A stretch of 11,989 nucleotides of DNA, taken from NCBI GenBank assembly GCA_021767245.1, contig JAASTO010000069.1:1-11989 (forward strand), written 5' to 3'. This stretch comes from Balneolaceae bacterium (lineage in GTDB: Bacteria; Bacteroidota; Rhodothermia; Balneolales; Balneolaceae). Below the pieces are notes generated by a model. The model had not been told where the DNA came from. It worked only from the letters and a program-made list of their open reading frames with translations, and did no database searches. The translations under genes were made by a program, and so were the position numbers. Below, one piece after another: positions 8,068 through 11,989 of the stretch. Every line of letters begins with the position of its first letter. Positions within the stretch are counted from its first letter, which is position 1.

Positions 8068-8346
8068 TTATAATACATCCTGTAACGACTCGTCCTTCAT
8101 GATGATGGCTTTGGCAAATGGGCATAAAGGCATCACTTTTAGATCATTATCTCTGGCAAACTGAACGCCGTGTTTCACAAGCTTTTTGCCGTATCCTTTG
8201 CCGCGACCGGCATCAAAGACCTCCGTGTGATCAATGATGATTTTGTCACTGCCGGCTTTTGAGTAGGTTATTTCAGCAATTCGTTTTCCTTCCTTTTCTA
8301 TAAAGAATTCACCTTTGTGGTCTGTTTCCTCATGGCGAATATCCAT
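8068..8346 (-). CDS. Small GNAT-fold N-acetyltransferase (YidJ/NATD1-like)
   Basis: Protein of 92 residues matching the minimal GNAT family Acetyltransf_CG. EVFDAGRGKGYGKKLV (42-57) corresponds to the acetyl-CoA pyrophosphate-binding loop. VMPLCPFAK (71-79) carries the conserved Cys75 that marks this family. The C-terminal ending in QDVL is also typical. Only the core of the GNAT fold is present, and the substrate is unknown. It follows menB by 35 bases on the same strand and may be read from the men operon. No men function is known for the family, so this is more likely a passenger than a pathway enzyme. Confidence 0.88.
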   Translation of the reverse strand: MDIRHEETDHKGEFFIEKEGKRIAEITYSKAGSDKIIIDHTEVFDAGRGKGYGKKLVKHGVQFARDNDLKVMPLCPFAKAIIMKDESLQDVL

Positions 8347-8381
8347 AATTGTAGTTCCTGTAGTTTGATCTGATTATTTAT

Positions 8382-9218
8382 CTATGACGGGGAGCGGTCA
8401 AATTTATCCCAATTTGGCTTTCGTTTTTCAAGGAAGGCATTGCGACCTTCTTCGGCTTCATCGGTCATATAAGCCAATCGTGTGGCTTCTCCGGCAAAAA
8501 CCTGCTGTCCTACCATGCCATCATCAATAGCATTGAAGGCAAATTTAGCCATTTTGGTTGCAGTTGGGCTTTTAGTCAGGATCTCCTGTGCCCATTCGTA
8601 AGCTACTTTTTCCAACTCACTGTGAGGAACTACCTTATTGACCATACCCATTTCGTAAGCTTCCTGAGCGGAATAATTAGCACCAAGAAAAAAGATCTCA
8701 CGCGCCCGTTTTTGCCCAACCTGACGTGCGAGGAGTGCTGAACCGAATCCGCCATCAAAACTGGCTACATCGGTATCGGTTTGTTTGAAGATAGCGTGCT
8801 CTTTGCTGGCAAGGGTGAGGTCACACACAACATGAAGGCTATGACCACCACCTACGGCCCAGCCCGGTACCACGGCAATGACCACCTTAGGCATGAACCG
8901 AATAAGCCGCTGTACCTCAAGGATATTCAGCCGTGCAATGCCATCTTCACCCTGATAACCTGTTTTGGTTCGAACCGATTGGTCACCACCTGAGCAAAAG
9001 GCCCATTTTCCATCTTTTGGAGATGGCCCCTCGCCACTGATCAAAACAACGCCTATGCTATTATCTTCTTTAGCATCACTCAGTGCTTCGTATAACTCGA
9101 AGACTGTTTTAGGGCGAAAGGCATTGCGAATCTCAGGCCGGTTAAAGGCGATCCGGGCTACTCCATTCGATTTTTTGTATGTGATGTCTTCGTATTCTTT
9201 GACCGTTTTCCAGTTCAT
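8382..9218 (-). CDS. menB: 1,4-Dihydroxy-2-naphthoyl-CoA synthase MenB (type II)
   Basis: Crotonase-fold enzyme of 278 residues that closes the second ring of o-succinylbenzoyl-CoA. Seen directly: AFCSGGDQ (73-80), Tyr88, the oxyanion stretch GWAVGGGHSLHVVCDLT (119-135), and QTDTDVASFDGG (146-157), in which Asp155 matches the catalytic Asp of the family. Position 148 is Asp where the E. coli enzyme has Gly156. The E. coli type needs bicarbonate as catalytic base, while the Asp type (as in Mycobacterium tuberculosis, Asp185) supplies its own carboxylate, so this should be bicarbonate-independent. The C-terminal motifs VGQQVFAGEATRLAYMTDEA (236-255) and EGRNAFLEKRKPNW (257-270) also look like the mycobacterial type. 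The ATG lies two bases after the menH stop. Confidence 0.97.
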   Translation of the reverse strand: MNWKTVKEYEDITYKKSNGVARIAFNRPEIRNAFRPKTVFELYEALSDAKEDNSIGVVLISGEGPSPKDGKWAFCSGGDQSVRTKTGYQGEDGIARLNILEVQRLIRFMPKVVIAVVPGWAVGGGHSLHVVCDLTLASKEHAIFKQTDTDVASFDGGFGSALLARQVGQKRAREIFFLGANYSAQEAYEMGMVNKVVPHSELEKVAYEWAQEILTKSPTATKMAKFAFNAIDDGMVGQQVFAGEATRLAYMTDEAEEGRNAFLEKRKPNWDKFDRSPS

Positions 9219-9220
9219 GA

Positions 9221-10036
9221 TCAGCTATGGTTTTGTATAAATGATTTTAGAATTCTATTCAATTTTTTGGGTTGTTCCAAATGGATACGATGGCCGGAAT
9301 CTTCAACAATGGTAAATGATCCATCCGTAAGCTCTTTCTCCATTTGATTGTTGATATGGAGAAATTTAGAATCATTTTTGCCGGCAATAAGCTGAACCGG
9401 GATCGGGATCTCCGATAATCTGTCCTTTACACAGGGCATGGTTCCGGTTCCAAACCCGAGCAGTGCATTCGATAACCAGAACGGATCCTGATTCTTTTGA
9501 ATGTTCATCATGTTTTCCATGAAAGAAGGAGCGATGTTGGCTGAACGAAACATTGGTTTTTGTTGCCATTCAGTCAGAAACCCCTCAAAGTTACCGGTAA
9601 TAGCATCTGCACGACGTGCATCCAATGCCTGCCGAGCCTGCCGTTCCGTTTCGCCTTCGAGTCCAAAGGTCGCGCTCTCAAGTATCAATCCTTTAAAAAG
9701 ATCAGGTCGATGAATGGAGAGCTGAAGGGCTAATCGGCCTCCCATACTGTATCCATAAAGAAAGAGAGGTACATGCAGTTGTTCTGAGATCAGTTTACTG
9801 AGGTCAGCCACCTGCTCTTTGGTTGAAAACCGATAATGGAGTTCAGCTCCTTCACTTTGTCCGTGACCCAACAAATCAATGGTCACCGGATTGCAATACT
9901 CTTTAAGGTCCTCGATAAGATGCTCAAAGACCTCTCCGCTACCCATAAAACCGTGAAGTAAAACAAGGATAGGCAGCGCGGGATCTTCCTGATGCGTCTC
10001 AAAATGATAAGTAACGCCACGAACCTTGATAGTCAT
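9221..10036 (-). CDS. menH: SHCHC synthase MenH (alpha/beta hydrolase)
   Basis: Alpha/beta-hydrolase of 271 residues, predicted to eliminate pyruvate from SEPHCHC, the product of MenD. Numbering from the ATG at 10036: oxyanion loop LLHGFMGS (26-33), DLLGHGQSEG (54-63), nucleophile elbow GYSMGGR with Ser97, Asp222 (GKND) and His249 (SGHRIHLEQP), a complete triad. Tyr96 next to the serine also matches MenH. The ATG at 10036 starts two bases after the menD stop, the same spacing as menH to menB. An in-frame TTG at 10042 would add two residues and overlap menD by four bases; it is possible but less likely. Sequence alone does not exclude another hydrolase, but its place between menD and menB settles the call. 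Confidence 0.92.
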   Translation of the reverse strand: MTIKVRGVTYHFETHQEDPALPILVLLHGFMGSGEVFEHLIEDLKEYCNPVTIDLLGHGQSEGAELHYRFSTKEQVADLSKLISEQLHVPLFLYGYSMGGRLALQLSIHRPDLFKGLILESATFGLEGETERQARQALDARRADAITGNFEGFLTEWQQKPMFRSANIAPSFMENMMNIQKNQDPFWLSNALLGFGTGTMPCVKDRLSEIPIPVQLIAGKNDSKFLHINNQMEKELTDGSFTIVEDSGHRIHLEQPKKLNRILKSFIQNHS

Positions 10037-10038
10037 GT

Positions 10039-11748
10039 TCAACTCTTAACTTTGAAATTCCAAAGAGCGTGTCGCTGAGACATTGATTCATCCGGGCCCG
10101 TCATCACTTCCATAACGTGTAATCCTTTCTGGTTGATTAGATTTTCAAAAGTGGAAACGATCTGTTCAGGTCTTGATACCAGTGTATGGTCCACATTGTG
10201 AGCCCGGCAAAGGGCAGCGATCTTAACACTGTGAGGCGTTTCAAAATATGGGGTGTATTTCTCCTTAAGCTGAAATACCGGGAGCATACGGAAAATGGTT
10301 CCACCACCATTATTCAAAACGACAATGACCAGAGGTTGTTTAACTTTTTTAGCCAGTAAAAGGGCATTGGTGTCGTGCAAAAATGCAATGTCTCCGGTAA
10401 ATAAGATCCCCGGTTTATCCTGTGCAATACTCAATCCAATGGCCGTAGAGGTAATTCCGTCAATACCTGCCGCACCCCGGTTTACATAGATCTCTTTGCC
10501 ATCAAATTCCCCAAACAATGAAATGTCGCGCACGGGAAATGAGTTCGATGCCATGATGAACGATTTCTTGGGCTGTGTATCCATGATCTTTGAAAACACG
10601 TATCCATCAGAAATAGGGGTGGAAGGGTGGAGCTGTTCTTCCCTGAATGTCTTGAAGGCTTTTTCGGAATCTTTCCAGGATTTCAGCCAGCTTTTATCTG
10701 CCACACCCGAAACTTCAGAGATCTTGAGCGGCGCTTTCAGGATGATCTGCTTGCCTGAGGATAACGTGCCATCGATCCATTGATTTGGATTCATGAAGCT
10801 GATCTGCATACTATCCGCTTGTTTATCCAGGTAGGTATTAAGCGCCTTACTGACCGGCTGTTGGCCAAACCGTAATATCAGGTCAGCTTTCAGGTCTTCC
10901 CAGTTATCCGGATTTCTTAGAAATCCGTCAAATCCCTGAATGGTATGCCGGGAGGAAGGAACCATAGATCCGGGTTCGGCTAATATGGGAGCATTCAAAG
11001 CACGTGCAAGGGGAGTGATGAAATCCAATTGATCGGATTTGGAGGTAGGACCAACCACGATCAAAGGTTTTTCAGCGGAAATAAGATCTGACCAAAAGGT
11101 TTCACCCATTTTCATAGAATCTATTTCCTGCTCATAGGTAGGCAATGGCTTTCGTGATCTCTTTTCATTTTCAAATTCCACCTGCCTGAGGTAATCGGGA
11201 TCCGGCTCAAAAGGTTTGGAAAAAGGGAAATTCAGGTGTGAGACACCGGACCTTTCAACGGCCATTTGTACCGCCTGAACAGCTGCAAGCTTCAATCGCT
11301 TGTGACTGCGATCACTCGAATCAGGTTCCCCTACTTCATGATGGAATACCGGATAATGGCCAAAGATCTTTTGTTGATCGATGGTTTGGGATGCTCCAAG
11401 TCCCCTGTAATGTGGCGGACGGTCTGCACTTAAAATGATAAGCGGCACACCGTAGTGTGTAGCTTCAATAACAGCCGGATAATAGTTGGCTAAAGCCGTT
11501 CCAGACGTACACAGCAAAACTGTCGGTACACCCGTCGATTTAGCAATTCCCAAGGCAAGAAAACCTGCCGATCGTTCGTCAATGGCCATGTGCTTTTTAA
11601 AGCCGGAGTGAGCCGAAAATGCAAGGGTTAACGAAGTGGAACGGGAACCGGGAGATATAACTACCTGCTCAATACCTTGTTCATAGAGTGCCCTGACAAA
11701 TGTTGTACTCCAATAAAAAGCTGAATTCTGAGGTTCATTTTCTAGCAT
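10039..11748 (-). CDS. menD: SEPHCHC synthase MenD
   Basis: Thiamine-diphosphate enzyme of 569 residues that decarboxylates 2-oxoglutarate and adds the resulting succinyl group to isochorismate. N-terminal signatures are ISPGSRSTSLTLAF (31-44) and DERSAGFLALGIAKSTG (57-73), with Glu58 the expected catalytic Glu that activates ThDP, followed by TSGTALANYYPAVIEA (81-96) and SADRPPHYRGLGASQTIDQ (107-125). In the C-terminal ThDP domain are NRGAAGIDG (423-431) and the binding motif running from GD (452-453) to NN (479-480) with GGGTIF. The length is normal and no key residue is missing. The start overlaps the end of menF by 14 bases, so the two are probably translationally coupled. Confidence 0.97.
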   Translation of the reverse strand: MLENEPQNSAFYWSTTFVRALYEQGIEQVVISPGSRSTSLTLAFSAHSGFKKHMAIDERSAGFLALGIAKSTGVPTVLLCTSGTALANYYPAVIEATHYGVPLIILSADRPPHYRGLGASQTIDQQKIFGHYPVFHHEVGEPDSSDRSHKRLKLAAVQAVQMAVERSGVSHLNFPFSKPFEPDPDYLRQVEFENEKRSRKPLPTYEQEIDSMKMGETFWSDLISAEKPLIVVGPTSKSDQLDFITPLARALNAPILAEPGSMVPSSRHTIQGFDGFLRNPDNWEDLKADLILRFGQQPVSKALNTYLDKQADSMQISFMNPNQWIDGTLSSGKQIILKAPLKISEVSGVADKSWLKSWKDSEKAFKTFREEQLHPSTPISDGYVFSKIMDTQPKKSFIMASNSFPVRDISLFGEFDGKEIYVNRGAAGIDGITSTAIGLSIAQDKPGILFTGDIAFLHDTNALLLAKKVKQPLVIVVLNNGGGTIFRMLPVFQLKEKYTPYFETPHSVKIAALCRAHNVDHTLVSRPEQIVSTFENLINQKGLHVMEVMTGPDESMSQRHALWNFKVKS

Positions 11749-11989
11749 ATTCCAACGCAGTTAACATGGGTATGAATTTCAAATTAGTCTCTTCCCATTC
11801 TTTGTGGGGATCAGAGTTCTCTACAATACCACATCCTGCGTAAAATCTCACCTCATTATTTGTTAATAATCCACTCCTGATGGCAACCACGAATTCTCCA
11901 TTTCCATGGGCATTGATCCATCCTACAGGGGCCGCATACCAGCCACGGTCAAAGTGTTCCAGCTTGTTGATAAAAGGCATGGCCGCATC
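11735..11989 (-). CDS. menF: Isochorismate synthase MenF, C-terminal part
   Basis: Only the last 84 residues are in the window; the gene enters from the right edge, so its own start cannot be seen. The visible part is the C-terminal end of the chorismate-binding domain: RGWYAAPVGWI, EFVVAIRSGLL, VRFYAGCGIVENSDPHKEWE and the following helix. The Glu residues in the GIV-SDP-EW-E stretch belong to the Mg/chorismate site of this family. Isochorismate synthases (MenF, EntC) and anthranilate or salicylate synthases share these motifs. Overlap with menD makes MenF the clear choice. It is the first visible gene of menF-menD-menH-menB; the promoter lies outside. Confidence 0.92.
   Translation of the reverse strand, partial: DAAMPFINKLEHFDRGWYAAPVGWINAHGNGEFVVAIRSGLLTNNEVRFYAGCGIVENSDPHKEWEETNLKFIPMLTALEYARK

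Noticed and set aside
10496..10783. Open frame of 95 codons antisense to menD
   Set aside because: It is opposite a well-conserved gene and shows no motif, promoter or start context of its own.

Overview
The window looks like chromosomal housekeeping DNA from a Bacteroidota/Balneolota-type bacterium (FCB group) that makes menaquinone. The pointers are a type III glutamine synthetase, a DUF2141 secreted protein, a carboxypeptidase-regulatory-like secreted protein, a TAnnTTTG promoter in front of the glutamine synthetase gene, and start codons without strong Shine-Dalgarno sequences. Genus cannot be fixed from the sequence alone. Base composition and codon use look even across the window. I see no insertion sequence, phage gene, tRNA, rRNA or CRISPR array.

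Layout, left to right. Positions 1-729 (minus) hold the 5' part of a secreted protein gene that runs off the left edge; its signal peptide and mature part lie in different frames. Positions 873-4324 (minus) hold menA-menC-menE, almost without gaps. Positions 4325-4605 are an AT-rich divergent intergenic region carrying the glnN promoter. Positions 4606-8051 (plus) hold glnN with a clear terminator, a csaA-like tRNA-binding-fold gene, a DUF2141 secreted protein and a small two-helix membrane protein. Positions 8068-11989 (minus) hold the end of menF, then menD, menH, menB and a small GNAT-fold gene, packed as an operon transcribed in from the right edge.

Together the two minus-strand blocks encode nearly the whole classical (o-succinylbenzoate) menaquinone route. 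MenF makes isochorismate from chorismate. MenD adds the succinyl group from 2-oxoglutarate, MenH eliminates pyruvate, and MenC dehydrates to o-succinylbenzoate. MenE makes the CoA ester, MenB closes the ring to dihydroxynaphthoyl-CoA, and MenA prenylates dihydroxynaphthoate. The thioesterase and the final methyltransferase (menG/ubiE) are not in the window. The plus-strand block separates the two men blocks and has no evident role in the pathway.

I found no convincing undescribed system. The observations most worth a second look are the frameshift between signal peptide and mature domain at the left edge, the type II (Asp-containing) MenB, the splitting of the men genes around glnN, and the placement of csaA directly behind the glnN terminator.
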